A DNA stretch of 64,000 nucleotides from Paenibacillus herberti. GTDB taxonomy: Bacteria; Bacillota; Bacilli; Paenibacillales; Paenibacillaceae. The stretch is from the NCBI RefSeq assembly GCF_002233675.1, contig NZ_NMUQ01000001.1, positions 2,148,063-2,212,062 of the forward strand, written 5' to 3'. Position 1 is the first letter of the stretch, and each line of letters opens with the position of its first letter. The translations under genes were made by a program, and so were the position numbers. Below are positions 8,017 to 15,546 of the stretch, piece by piece. The notes under the pieces are model-generated. The model did no database searches. It saw nothing but the letters and a program-made list of their open reading frames with translations, and was not told the origin of the DNA.

Positions 8017-8412
8017 TCAGTTATCTTTGCGTTTGAAAGCTTCAATGAATTCCTTCAGCTTTGCAGGGAGTGCCAACCCAATCCGCGCATAATTTTCTGT
8101 AATCGACAACAGCTCGTTGCCGGTATAAAAATAGATTGCCGCACTCATGACCGCTCTCCCACCGCCTAGAAGCTCATCGATGCGGTGAGCAATTAAAATG
8201 ACGAGCAACGTCAGCCCTTTTCGAGCAATCCCCCAGAATCCGATCGTGCTGCTAAGTCCGCGCCCTTCTTTTAAGGATGCCGCAATTCCGGAGATATAAT
8301 CCACCATCATGCATACTAACAGCAGCGTCAGCGATTCCTGCCAAATGCCGAACGAGAAGCTTACGATCGAGCCGATTACGGCGAACAAGGATACAGCGAT
8401 ATTTTCCTTCAC
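8017..8412 (-). CDS. Phage holin family protein (TcdE/BhlA-like, holin_4_1)
   Basis: 131 residues with a GTG start preceded by AGGAGG nine bases upstream. Three to four hydrophobic helices are visible, at about 8-25, 28-46, 63-80 and 85-105. The central VCMMVDYISGIAASLKEGRGLSS matches the family motif (D-Y-x-T/S-G) of toxin-secretion/phage-lysis holins, and the basic C-terminus ends FKRKDN. There is no adjacent amidase or other phage gene, so this is probably a domesticated holin used in sporulation, biofilm autolysis or similar, rather than part of a prophage. That role is inference. Confidence 0.82.
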   Translation of the reverse strand: MKENIAVSLFAVIGSIVSFSFGIWQESLTLLLVCMMVDYISGIAASLKEGRGLSSTIGFWGIARKGLTLLVILIAHRIDELLGGGRAVMSAAIYFYTGNELLSITENYARIGLALPAKLKEFIEAFKRKDN

Positions 8413-8508
8413 CGCATCTACCTCCTCTACCCATTATGATAGAGTATCTTATGCTCGCCGAATCAGGCTTGACTGTTTGTCCGCCTGCTCATTCACTACC
8501 TTTAATAA

Positions 8509-9070
8509 TTAAGTTAAGTTAAATTTCCCGCTATGGGTCAGGTCGAACTCAACCTTGATTTGCAGATCACCTTCCTGAGGCGTCCATGTTCCGCTTTGCA
8601 TCAACTGTTTCCAATAGGCATGATTGAATTTCGGTCATAAACTTTGGAGACCGCTGAACAACGCCTCGTATAGATTCCCGCCATCTTTGACTGGCTCAAA
8701 ATGAAGCAGCAAGGAAGGTAGGTTGTTTTGGACCAGGAGATGGAATCAATTAATGCAGTAAAGGCTATGCCCCGCAAAATGACAAGCATAGGCAGTTTAA
8801 TGAGCCAAGCGCCCGCCTTTCCGAGCTTCCGCTCGACCATGGTCCAGAAGGCTCCTTCAGCCGTTTCAACGTGCCATAAAGGGGGAAGCTGATCCAGAGG
8901 ATTCCGATTAGGCAGGTTAGCAGCGGACTCATCCAGCTGTCCCTTCCGGCCACATTCAAGATAATAGGGAAGCATTATCCAATCTACTGCCAGAAAGCGA
9001 ACACAAATAAGGCCAACCAGACCACGCTGATGGGCCCCATTTGCACAAAACACATTTTGTCGCTCTGCTA
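8509..9070 (-). pseudogene. Decayed spore-germination gene (GerAB-type permease remnant)
   Basis: On the minus strand three frames must be joined to read a recognisable protein. One frame, interrupted by two stops, gives VAGRDSWMSPLLTCLIGIL, typical of the N-terminal part of GerAB/GerKB germination permeases. It continues through WISFPLYGTLKRLKEPSG. The neighbouring frame then gives MVERKLGKAGAWLIKLPMLV, which fits the following helix. After about 8720 the similarity ends and the last 190 bases (ending in VEFDLTHSGKFNLT before a TAA) look like the tail of another protein, possibly a GerAC-type lipoprotein; that last point is weak. GerAB proteins have about 365 residues, so most of the gene is deleted. 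No promoter or ribosome site is evident. Confidence 0.55.
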
Positions 9071-9081
9071 TCCACTGTTGA

Positions 9082-9837
9082 TTATTCCGCGTAAATCATT
9101 TTGCGAGTCATGCCGCCGTCAACCGTAATGTTCTGACCGGTTACAAAATCATTGGCCGCATCGGTAAAGTAGAAGCAGGCCCGAGATATATCGTCCGGTT
9201 TTCCGACTCTTCCCGCCGGATGCTGCTCATGATCCTCTTGGCTAAGAGCGGCGGTATCGCCGGTTGCGATCCAGCCCGGGCTGACGGAGTTGACGCGAAT
9301 GCCATATGGAGCAAACGACATCGCCATCGCGTGGGTGAGTGCGATCATTCCACCTTTGGAAGCGGCATATGCCTCTGAATTCGGCTCGGACATGAAAGCC
9401 CGGGTCGAGGCAATATTAACGATCCGGCCCCGGATGCCACGCTCCTTCATCCCCGTTGCCGCCTCGCGGCTACAGAGGAAAGCTCCTCTCAGATTAGTAT
9501 TCAGCACTTGGTCCCATTCCTCCACCTTCAGCTCCCAAAGCGACTTAAAGGGGCTGATACCGGCATTGTTGATCAGCACGCTGGCTTCACCATGCTCTTC
9601 ACGCACACGTTTGAAAAGTTCTTGTATGTCCTCGGGACGGCTTAGGTCGATTTCGTAAGGATACGCTTCTCCGCCTGCTTTGCGGATGAGCTCAAGCGTC
9701 TGCGCCAGCCCTTCTATGCTGACGTCGGCGAGGATTACTTTGTCTCCCTTACCCACATAGGCCAGCGCCAGTCCTCTGCCGATACCGGATCCGGCTCCTG
9801 TAATAACAACGATTTCTTTGCTTGCAGCAGTATCCAT
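9082..9837 (-). CDS. Short-chain dehydrogenase/reductase (SDR), glucose dehydrogenase / FabG-like
   Basis: 251 residues with the classical SDR layout: TGAGSGIG NAD(P) motif at about 13-20, NNAG at about 90, catalytic Ser in NIAST, YAASKGG (Tyr and Lys of the active site) at about 157-163, and the C-terminal VDGGMTRKM. An Asp (ILADV) at the end of strand 2 suggests NAD(H) preference. The substrate cannot be predicted. The ribosome site is weak. It is separated from its neighbours by a pseudogene downstream and by the terminator of a small gene upstream, so it is probably monocistronic. Confidence 0.88.
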   Translation of the reverse strand: MDTAASKEIVVITGAGSGIGRGLALAYVGKGDKVILADVSIEGLAQTLELIRKAGGEAYPYEIDLSRPEDIQELFKRVREEHGEASVLINNAGISPFKSLWELKVEEWDQVLNTNLRGAFLCSREAATGMKERGIRGRIVNIASTRAFMSEPNSEAYAASKGGMIALTHAMAMSFAPYGIRVNSVSPGWIATGDTAALSQEDHEQHPAGRVGKPDDISRACFYFTDAANDFVTGQNITVDGGMTRKMIYAE

Positions 9838-9942
9838 TCTAATTAAAGACCTCGCCTTCTCTCCATATGTCTTGCTAAAGACAATTCAGGAATTATTATT
9901 CTACCCTATACCCTATGTAGATCGTACTTCAACCTCATTACG

Positions 9943-9990
9943 AGCAAAAGCAGCCCGCCGCCTCGGCAACGCGGGCTTCGAACTGCTTCT
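9943..9990 (-). terminator. Terminator of the 48-residue small gene
   Basis: On the minus strand AGCCCGC / GCGGGCT with a 12-base loop is followed by GCTTTTGC. An outer pairing (GAAGCAG/CTGCTTT) extends the stem. It lies about 60 bases past the stop at 10044. Confidence 0.6.
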
Positions 9991-10043
9991 GCAAAGCTTG
10001 TGCTTAGGGTATACTCCAATATGCTACTTGCTGTAATTAATCG

Positions 10044-10190
10044 TTAACCTGTTGAAGGACTGTTCGGCACATGTCCCTTTTGGTTCCGGTTTTCATTGGT
10101 GCTCGCCGCTGTGCGATTTTCCGCTTCCTTGGATCGCTGGGCCATGCCCGCTTGTTTATGTTCGAAGGAGTGTTTTCCGCCCTTTGCCAT
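10044..10190 (-). CDS. Small hydrophilic protein (48 aa), possibly spore-associated
   Basis: This small frame begins at ATG with GGAGGTGA seven bases upstream and has its own terminator at 9943-9990. The product begins MAKGGKHSFEHKQAGMAQRS and is rich in Lys, Arg, Asn, Ser and Gly, with no Cys, Trp, Leu or Ile and no hydrophobic segment, so it should be disordered and basic. The composition recalls minor small acid-soluble spore proteins of Bacillales, but I cannot match a named Ssp family, so that is a guess. The annotation rests on the ribosome site, terminator and coding-like composition. A longer frame in another phase (10037-10276) covers the same DNA and lacks a ribosome site. Confidence 0.6.
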   Translation of the reverse strand: MAKGGKHSFEHKQAGMAQRSKEAENRTAASTNENRNQKGHVPNSPSTG

Positions 10191-10408
10191 ATTCCGCTCA
10201 CCTCCATGCGCTTCCGCGAATTGCCGCCGACCTTACCGTCGGCTGGGCTGAGAAACAGCCCCGTTAGCTTGTCCAATCGCCCGCCTCTCCATCAGGCGCA
10301 GATGGGGTCTGGTTTCCCTTTTGCCGATAATCCCGTAAAATGAAAGCAGCAGCACCAAGAAAATTACCATCCATTCCTAATCTATAGTTGGAGAAAGGAC
10401 GCCTGATC

Positions 10409-11596
10409 ATGATCATCAAACCAAGAACACGCGGCTTCATCTGCACAACGGCTCACCCGGAGGGTTGCGCCAAACAAGTCCAGGAGCAGATCGATTACAT
10501 ACAAACCCAACCCAAATGGCATGGACCAAAACGTGCCCTTATCCTCGGTGCATCAACGGGATACGGCTTGTCAGCCCGCATCGCTCTCGCCTTCGGCGCT
10601 GGAGCATCGACGATTGGTGTCTTCCGTCCCGGCAGCGCGACGGAGAAGCGGACTGCTTCTGCCGGCTGGTACAATTCCGCTGCCTTTGAAAGCAAAGCAG
10701 CCGAAGCCGGCTTGAAATCGCTTAGCGTTACCGGCGATGCCTTCACTGACGAGACTAAGGATCGCGTCATCGAGGCGATCCTTGAGGAGCTCGGCCAGGT
10801 TGATCTGGTCGTATATAGCGTGGCGGCTCCCCGCCGCGTCGACCCGGACACCGGCGAGACGTACAATTCGGTGCTCAAGCCGATTGGAGCTCCTTACACG
10901 AACAAAACAGTCAACTTCCACTCCGGCGAAGTGAGTGACATCACACTTGAACCCGCTGAAGGCGATGATATCGCTCAGACGGTGGCCGTCATGGGCGGAA
11001 CCGACTGGCAACGCTGGATGACGCGTCTGCAAGAAGCCGGCGTACTTGCCGAAGGAGCGGTTACTATTTCTTATTCGTATATCGGCTCCTCGATTACTCA
11101 GGCCATTTACCGCGAAGGAACGATTGGCCAAGCGAAGGATGACCTGGAGGATACCGCGCTGCAGCTTCAGCAGCAGTTGTCCCCGCTCGGTGGACGGGCT
11201 TATGTGACCGTCAGCAAAGCGCTTGTGACACAGTCCAGCTCAGCTATTCCCGTTGTTCCGCTCTATGTATCGGCTCTCTACAAGGTCATGAAAGAAAAAG
11301 GACTGCATGAGAACACGATTCAGCAATCACAGCGTCTTTTTGAGAAGCTGTATCAGGAAACCGGAACCCCAATCGACGAGAAGGGCCGCATCCGCATTGA
11401 TGATTGGGAGCTTCGTGATGATGTGCAGCAAGAAGTCGCTCGCATCTGGAGCGAGGTTGACACCACTAACATCGAGAGCATGACCGACTTGGAAGGCTAC
11501 CGTAAGGAATTCTTCCAGCTGTTCGGCTTTGAGACTAGCGGCGTCGACTACGAGCGGGATACCAATCCTCAAGTTGACATTCCTACAGCACGGTAA
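10409..11596 (+). CDS. fabV: Enoyl-[acyl-carrier-protein] reductase FabV (trans-2-enoyl-CoA reductase)
   Basis: Reduces trans-2-enoyl-ACP or -CoA with NADH in the last step of fatty acid elongation. The 395-residue length from this ATG (GAAAGGA upstream) matches the family. The N-terminal signature KPRTRGFICTTAHPEGC, the GASTGYGLSARIAL nucleotide motif at about 48-60, and the diagnostic Y-x8-K active site (Tyr234, Lys243) are present. FabV enzymes from other bacteria are naturally insensitive to triclosan. It stands alone with a strong terminator, away from other fab genes, so it is likely an additional enoyl reductase beside FabI or FabL. Confidence 0.95.
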   Translation: MIIKPRTRGFICTTAHPEGCAKQVQEQIDYIQTQPKWHGPKRALILGASTGYGLSARIALAFGAGASTIGVFRPGSATEKRTASAGWYNSAAFESKAAEAGLKSLSVTGDAFTDETKDRVIEAILEELGQVDLVVYSVAAPRRVDPDTGETYNSVLKPIGAPYTNKTVNFHSGEVSDITLEPAEGDDIAQTVAVMGGTDWQRWMTRLQEAGVLAEGAVTISYSYIGSSITQAIYREGTIGQAKDDLEDTALQLQQQLSPLGGRAYVTVSKALVTQSSSAIPVVPLYVSALYKVMKEKGLHENTIQQSQRLFEKLYQETGTPIDEKGRIRIDDWELRDDVQQEVARIWSEVDTTNIESMTDLEGYRKEFFQLFGFETSGVDYERDTNPQVDIPTAR

Positions 11597-11644
11597 ACCC
11601 ACACGCTGTGAGTTTTCGAATATGCAACGTTTAAAATGCACAAG

Positions 11645-11695
11645 GGCTGTCCCATACGTCATGAAGATGACTATGGGCAGCCTTTTTTTGTTTTT
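11645..11695 (+). terminator. Terminator of fabV
   Basis: GGCTGTCCCATA..GTCAT pairs with ATGAC..TATGGGCAGCC and is followed by TTTTTTTGTTTTT. Confidence 0.9.
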
Positions 11696-11775
11696 ACAAA
11701 CGAAAAGAAGCCGTTCGCATGGTTGTTCGCATGAGTTCATTATAGGAATGCTTGTACACACTCCGCTCACAAATA

Positions 11776-11830
11776 TTGACAATAAAACTTGGCAAGGATA
11801 CACTAAGATCATGCCAATAAAACTTGGCAA
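11776..11830 (+). promoter_or_regulatory. Sigma-A promoter with overlapping 16-bp direct repeat
   Basis: TTGACA (11776-11781) and TACACT (11799-11804) are separated by exactly 17 bp. A 16-bp sequence, CAATAAAACTTGGCAA, occurs at 11780-11795 inside the spacer and again exactly at 11815-11830, just past the expected transcription start. This is the layout of a repressor-type operator. It is the only structured element, apart from the fabV terminator and the palindrome at 11891, in the 348-base gap between fabV and the DUF6440 gene. Confidence 0.6.
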
Positions 11831-11890
11831 ATGGTCTAGGTACAATTCTTTCTGTTCTGATTGCCTCGATGCTTTGATTTGAAAAACGGT

Positions 11891-11904
11891 TACCTATATA
11901 GGTA
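11891..11904. promoter_or_regulatory. Perfect 14-bp palindrome upstream of the DUF6440 gene
   Basis: TACCTATATAGGTA is self-complementary. It is followed by partial copies (GGTACC, AGTACC), all within 55 bases of the DUF6440 start codon. It could be an operator or a leader hairpin. Confidence 0.4.
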
Positions 11905-11944
11905 CCTAAGTAGTACCGGAAAACGAGATATGGAGGGACTTATT

Positions 11945-12121
11945 ATGTCAAAAGAAGTCAGATTTGAAGTCGAAAGTGTTGCTGCTAAAGGTGCAACAAT
12001 GGCAAATGTCATTACGGATAAAGAAACTGGAGTGCAATATCTGTTGGCTATATATCCAAATGTAGGTTCAGGACTTACCGTATTGGTTGATCAGGATGGA
12101 AAACCTTTATTAAAAAAATAA
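11945..12121 (+). CDS. DUF6440-family small protein
   Basis: 58 residues with GGAGG nine bases before the ATG. The pattern RFEVESVAAKGATMANVITDKETGVQYLL, followed by a short beta hairpin and DQDGKPLL, matches the small DUF6440 family, whose function is unknown. These proteins are sometimes carried on mobile or phage-derived segments. The gene and its upstream region are clearly more AT-rich than the surrounding GC-rich genes and use A/T-ending codons, suggesting transfer. It has its own promoter with repeats, and a terminator at 12154. Confidence 0.7.
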   Translation: MSKEVRFEVESVAAKGATMANVITDKETGVQYLLAIYPNVGSGLTVLVDQDGKPLLKK

Positions 12122-12153
12122 TCGGCAAAAAAGGGACTGTTGGAGAAGAAATC

Positions 12154-12196
12154 AAACGGGACGAAGCTAAGCATGGCTCAGCTTTGCCCCGTTTTG
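12154..12196 (+). terminator. Terminator of the DUF6440 gene
   Basis: AAACGGGACGAAGCT pairs, with two mismatches, with AGCTTTGCCCCGTTT and is followed by TGTT. Confidence 0.75.
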
Positions 12197-12258
12197 TTAT
12201 TGCCGCTCTAATTTTTGGTCACCAGCTAGTTTTAGAGGCTTTTTGGGGTAGCCCTTTT

Positions 12259-14037
12259 TTAGGCTGCTTTACCGGTTGTCCCGTTTAACTTCTGCTCTGA
12301 CGAGTTATCGGTCGCTTCCTGGAGAAGAAACAGACTGATCTCGCCGGAGAGACTTCTCGACATATCATGGATTTGCAAAGCTTGCCCGGCAATTTTACGT
12401 ATCTCTTCATCCTGCAGCGTTCCAGAGGCGAGCACTTGCTGCGCGGCCGCGGAGGTGCTTTCCGCTATATCCGATACTTGCACAGCAGATTTCCTCAACT
12501 GGCCACAACTGCTGCGGGTACGGTCCACCTGTCCATACAACGTTTCGATTCCACTGCTGATCTGCCCCATGGAAGCTCCTATCGCCTCGAAGCTGCCCAT
12601 AGTCAACCCGGTCTGCTCGTTCTGGGCATGCAAAAGCCTCCGGTTGTCCTCCATTGCCGCTCTGAACCCCTCCATCCCATCTTGTAGCTGCTTGATCAGC
12701 GTGCCAATGACGACAGAGGATTCCTTGGACTGGATGGACAGCTTGCGCACCTCATCAGCGATGACCGCAAAGCCTCTGCCCGAAACGCCAGCCTGCGCAG
12801 CTTCAATAGAGGCATTAAGCGCTAATACTTGGGTCTGTGAGGATAGTTCGATCATCGATTTTGTGATGCCGGAAATTTTCATGGAGTGGCTGCTAAGCGT
12901 ATCCAGCTCCCGGTACATGACGTCCACCTTGACGCTCGTTGTCCGAGATACCTGTTGCAGCTCCCTTACTGCCTCCAATCCACGGCCGGTGTTTTCCTCT
13001 GCCTGTTGCCTCAACTCCATCATAACGCCGGCTAGTCTTCCGATTCCATCCACCTCGGTTACAAGTCCTTCAATCAGTGTGCGAGTTTCATCCGACAGCT
13101 CATTCTGCTTCTCGGCGCCATCCGCAATACCGTGGATTGACTTGATAATTTCTTCATTCGCCCGAGCTGTGACCGTCGCTGCTTCCCTGAAATCGCCAGA
13201 GTTGTCCAGCATCGAGACAGCGATTCCCCGACTTCGCTCCAGCATACCGTGAACCTTGTCCACCATAAGATCGAATTGCTGACTTAAGCGGCCAAGCTCG
13301 TCCTTGCGATCCGAACCAATCCGCTCGCGAAAATCACCTTGGGCCAATGCCCCGACCGCTTTCTGCAACCGTCCAATGCTGGAAACAAAAGAACGGATCA
13401 GAATGAACGCTACTACTACTGTAATCAGTAGGACAAGAACCGCCGCAATTTCCGAGACGACAAGCGTTTCCTGAAGCAGCTTGAACGAGCCCACTTGAGC
13501 CTGTGAAGCTTTACGGTCAGCTGCCACGCTCAGCCGATTGCTTATGTCCTGCATGTTCTGATTATCCGCTGTGACCAATGTATGTAGCTCATCCAGCCGT
13601 GCCTTCACGATCAGTGGATCAGCATTTTTATCCTGCAACTGAGCTGTCATTTCCTCAACATCAGCGGCATAATCGGCCGATTTGGCTCGCAGAGCCTGCA
13701 GATCCTCCTGGGCAGCCGAGCTGCCACTGAAATCAAGCTTGGCCAGTTCCTTTGTCAATGCAGCGTGAATCTGCCGGAACGGCTTTATTTGCTCCGCATC
13801 ATTTTCCCGTTCCAGTTCATCCTCAATACTGCTCAGCTCCTGGAGGAATTGATTGATTTTAACAGCGGCGATCCGCTTCTCCATCCCCTGTTTCTGCAAG
13901 TTCATCGACTGCCGGACTTCACCAATCTTACCGTACTGAAAAAAGGCTGAACCCAAGAAAAGCAGAGTTATCGCGGCAAAGCTCACGATCAGCCGCCACT
14001 TCATGCCGCCCCATCCGCCTCTATCCCTGATCCGCAA
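12259..14037 (-). CDS. Methyl-accepting chemotaxis protein
   Basis: A membrane chemoreceptor signalling to CheA/CheW. From this TTG start (AAGGGGGA seven bases upstream) it has about 592 residues. An ATG at 14004 and an upstream TTG at 14103 without a ribosome site are alternatives. Membrane helix 1 (KWRLIVSFAAITLLFLGSAF) precedes a four-helix extracellular sensor of about 160 residues with many charged heptads. Helix 2 (AAVLVLLITVVVAFILI) follows, then HAMP and the coiled-coil signalling domain whose hairpin tip contains EAAQAGVSGRGFAVIADEVR. It is an orphan, with no che genes nearby, and the ligand is unknown. Confidence 0.9.
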   Translation of the reverse strand: MRIRDRGGWGGMKWRLIVSFAAITLLFLGSAFFQYGKIGEVRQSMNLQKQGMEKRIAAVKINQFLQELSSIEDELERENDAEQIKPFRQIHAALTKELAKLDFSGSSAAQEDLQALRAKSADYAADVEEMTAQLQDKNADPLIVKARLDELHTLVTADNQNMQDISNRLSVAADRKASQAQVGSFKLLQETLVVSEIAAVLVLLITVVVAFILIRSFVSSIGRLQKAVGALAQGDFRERIGSDRKDELGRLSQQFDLMVDKVHGMLERSRGIAVSMLDNSGDFREAATVTARANEEIIKSIHGIADGAEKQNELSDETRTLIEGLVTEVDGIGRLAGVMMELRQQAEENTGRGLEAVRELQQVSRTTSVKVDVMYRELDTLSSHSMKISGITKSMIELSSQTQVLALNASIEAAQAGVSGRGFAVIADEVRKLSIQSKESSVVIGTLIKQLQDGMEGFRAAMEDNRRLLHAQNEQTGLTMGSFEAIGASMGQISSGIETLYGQVDRTRSSCGQLRKSAVQVSDIAESTSAAAQQVLASGTLQDEEIRKIAGQALQIHDMSRSLSGEISLFLLQEATDNSSEQKLNGTTGKAA

Positions 14038-14206
14038 TTGCCATTCCCCCTTGGTACGCTTCAATAACTTATAAGCTTCATAATCCCAACCCGTTCCGTT
14101 CAAGTGTATAAAAGCTTGGTTAACAACAGAGTCGTAATCTATTAACAGAATGTAAAATGCTAGTGTAGGCAGGAAAGAGCTATCGTTAAAGCGACTGTCT
14201 CAAGCA

Positions 14207-14236
14207 CAAAAAGCCCACCCGGACATTCCGGGCGGA
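14207..14236 (-). terminator. Terminator of the ferredoxin-NADP reductase gene
   Basis: On the minus strand CCGCCCGGA-ATG-TCCGGGTGG is followed by GCTTTTTG. Confidence 0.85.
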
Positions 14237-14253
14237 CTGAGCACTTCTATTTA

Positions 14254-15345
14254 TTAGTTGTTAATTAGCTGTTTTACAATCTCACGGTTGCGCTCTTTGA
14301 ACCTATCATTGTGGGAGGACACCATGCCCGTCTCATCCGCTTGAGGCTGAACAAACAGTTTTGCTCTGTTGACCGCATTGGCCGCATCTTGGAATGTTCC
14401 AGCAATCAGATGCAGCTTGCCCTCTTGCATAAGGATGTCTCCAGCTGCATAAAACCCGGGTACCGAAGACTCACCGGAGCCGTTGCCTTTGATATAGTAA
14501 TCATCCACTCGTTCCAGTTCCAAAGGACTGTCGTCTAGCAGTGAAGATTCCCGCTCATAACCGTGGTTGATGACAACCTCGTCAATTTCGAGCTCCGTCT
14601 TTTCGCCCGTAACGGCATGGGTTAGCTCTACTTTACCAATCCGCTCTCCGCTAGGCACGGCGATAAGCCGAGTAATGGAAGTGTTGAAAAGACATTGCGC
14701 CGAGCTGCCGAGCAGTTGGTCCACACTGGCCTCATGACCGGAAAGCGATTCCTTGCGGTAGGCAACATAAACTTGCTTGGCAACAGCGAGCAGCTCGTTA
14801 GCCCAATCGACCGCAGAGTTGCCTCCACCGGATATAAGCACAATTTTGTCCTTGAATTGCTTGAGCGATTTTACCGTATAGTTGAGATTGGCCACCTCGA
14901 AGCGCTCTGCGCCTTCGATATCCAGCCGTTGCGGGTTCAGAATGCCTCCGCCGACTGCGGCAATTACCGTGCGGGAACGATGAATGCGGCCGGAGGACCC
15001 CTTTAGCAGGAAGATTCCATCCCCCCCTTTTACAATCTGCTCCACTTTCTCGCCCAGTACGACATCCGGGTTAAAGGTTAGTCCTTGCTTGACGAGTTGC
15101 TCAATCAGCTGCTCCCCGGGCACGGGAGTAAGTCCGCCTACATCCCAGATGATCTTCTCGGGGTACACGTGAATTTTGCCTCCAAGCATCGGTTGGTACT
15201 CAATGATCTTCGTTTTCATGCCCCGTAGTCCACTATAAAAAGCGGAGTACAGCCCTGCCGGGCCGCCTCCGATAATTGTTATCTCGAATATCTCTTCTTG
15301 CTCCAGGTTCTCACCAGGCTCGAGCTTCTGCGATGCTTCACTCAT
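14254..15345 (-). CDS. Ferredoxin/flavodoxin--NADP+ reductase, thioredoxin-reductase-like (YumC type)
   Basis: An FAD enzyme moving electrons between NADPH and ferredoxin or flavodoxin. 363 residues from the ATG with GGGGGTG upstream. It shows the FAD motif IIGGGPAGLYSAFYSG, the NADPH motif ISGGGNSAVDWANEL and the C-terminal GDI segment (GFYAAGDIL). The CxxC of thioredoxin reductase is absent, as expected for this type (B. subtilis YumC). It is divergent from a siderophore-uptake gene, and both promoters carry Fur boxes. Here it is therefore probably iron-repressed and may supply electrons for releasing iron from ferric siderophores, an inference from regulation and position. Confidence 0.92.
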   Translation of the reverse strand: MSEASQKLEPGENLEQEEIFEITIIGGGPAGLYSAFYSGLRGMKTKIIEYQPMLGGKIHVYPEKIIWDVGGLTPVPGEQLIEQLVKQGLTFNPDVVLGEKVEQIVKGGDGIFLLKGSSGRIHRSRTVIAAVGGGILNPQRLDIEGAERFEVANLNYTVKSLKQFKDKIVLISGGGNSAVDWANELLAVAKQVYVAYRKESLSGHEASVDQLLGSSAQCLFNTSITRLIAVPSGERIGKVELTHAVTGEKTELEIDEVVINHGYERESSLLDDSPLELERVDDYYIKGNGSGESSVPGFYAAGDILMQEGKLHLIAGTFQDAANAVNRAKLFVQPQADETGMVSSHNDRFKERNREIVKQLINN

Positions 15346-15361
15346 ATTTGGCACCCCCACA

Positions 15362-15413
15362 ATAAATGATTATCATTCTCAATTACTTTACCTGTTTTCT
15401 GCTACTTTGGCAA
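15362..15413 (-). promoter_or_regulatory. Promoter of the FNR gene with Fur box
   Basis: On the minus strand TTGCCA (15413-15408) and TAAAGT (15390-15385) are 17 bp apart. Immediately downstream, GAATGATAATCATT (within 15362-15382) matches the Fur consensus core. Iron-bound Fur would cover the transcription start. Confidence 0.75.
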
Positions 15414-15471
15414 TCCTCCCCTTTAATGCTTAACTTGATGATGTTCTATATAGGTTAGAACAAATAACAGG

Positions 15472-15527
15472 TTGACAGATCCGCCAGAGCCTTATATAGT
15501 GATTAACGGTATTGATAATCATTATCA
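15472..15527 (+). promoter_or_regulatory. Promoter of the siderophore uptake genes with perfect Fur box
   Basis: TTGACA (15472-15477), a 17-bp spacer and TATAGT (15495-15500) form a strong sigma-A promoter. TGATAATCATTATCA at 15513-15527 is a perfect match to the 7-1-7 Bacillus Fur box, positioned at about +7 to +21. Confidence 0.9.
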
Positions 15528-15546
15528 CTTCTGAGGAGCTGTCATC

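Noticed and set aside
8017-8412. Holin as a sign of a prophage
   Set aside because: No endolysin, structural, integrase or other phage gene is nearby, and isolated holin-family genes are common in spore-formers.
8601-9053. A single 150-residue gene in the germination remnant
   Set aside because: Only its middle part resembles a GerAB helix; the N- and C-terminal parts are other-frame sequence, so a frameshifted pseudogene explains it better.
10037-10276. A 79-codon frame covering the 48-residue gene
   Set aside because: It has no ribosome site, while the shorter frame in another phase has an ideal one plus a terminator.
10571-11131. Long antisense frame within fabV
   Set aside because: It lies wholly opposite an unmistakable FabV coding sequence and shows no start signal or family features.
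14037-14103. Upstream extension of the chemotaxis receptor to a TTG at 14103
   Set aside because: There is no ribosome site before it, whereas AAGGGGGA precedes the TTG at 14037.
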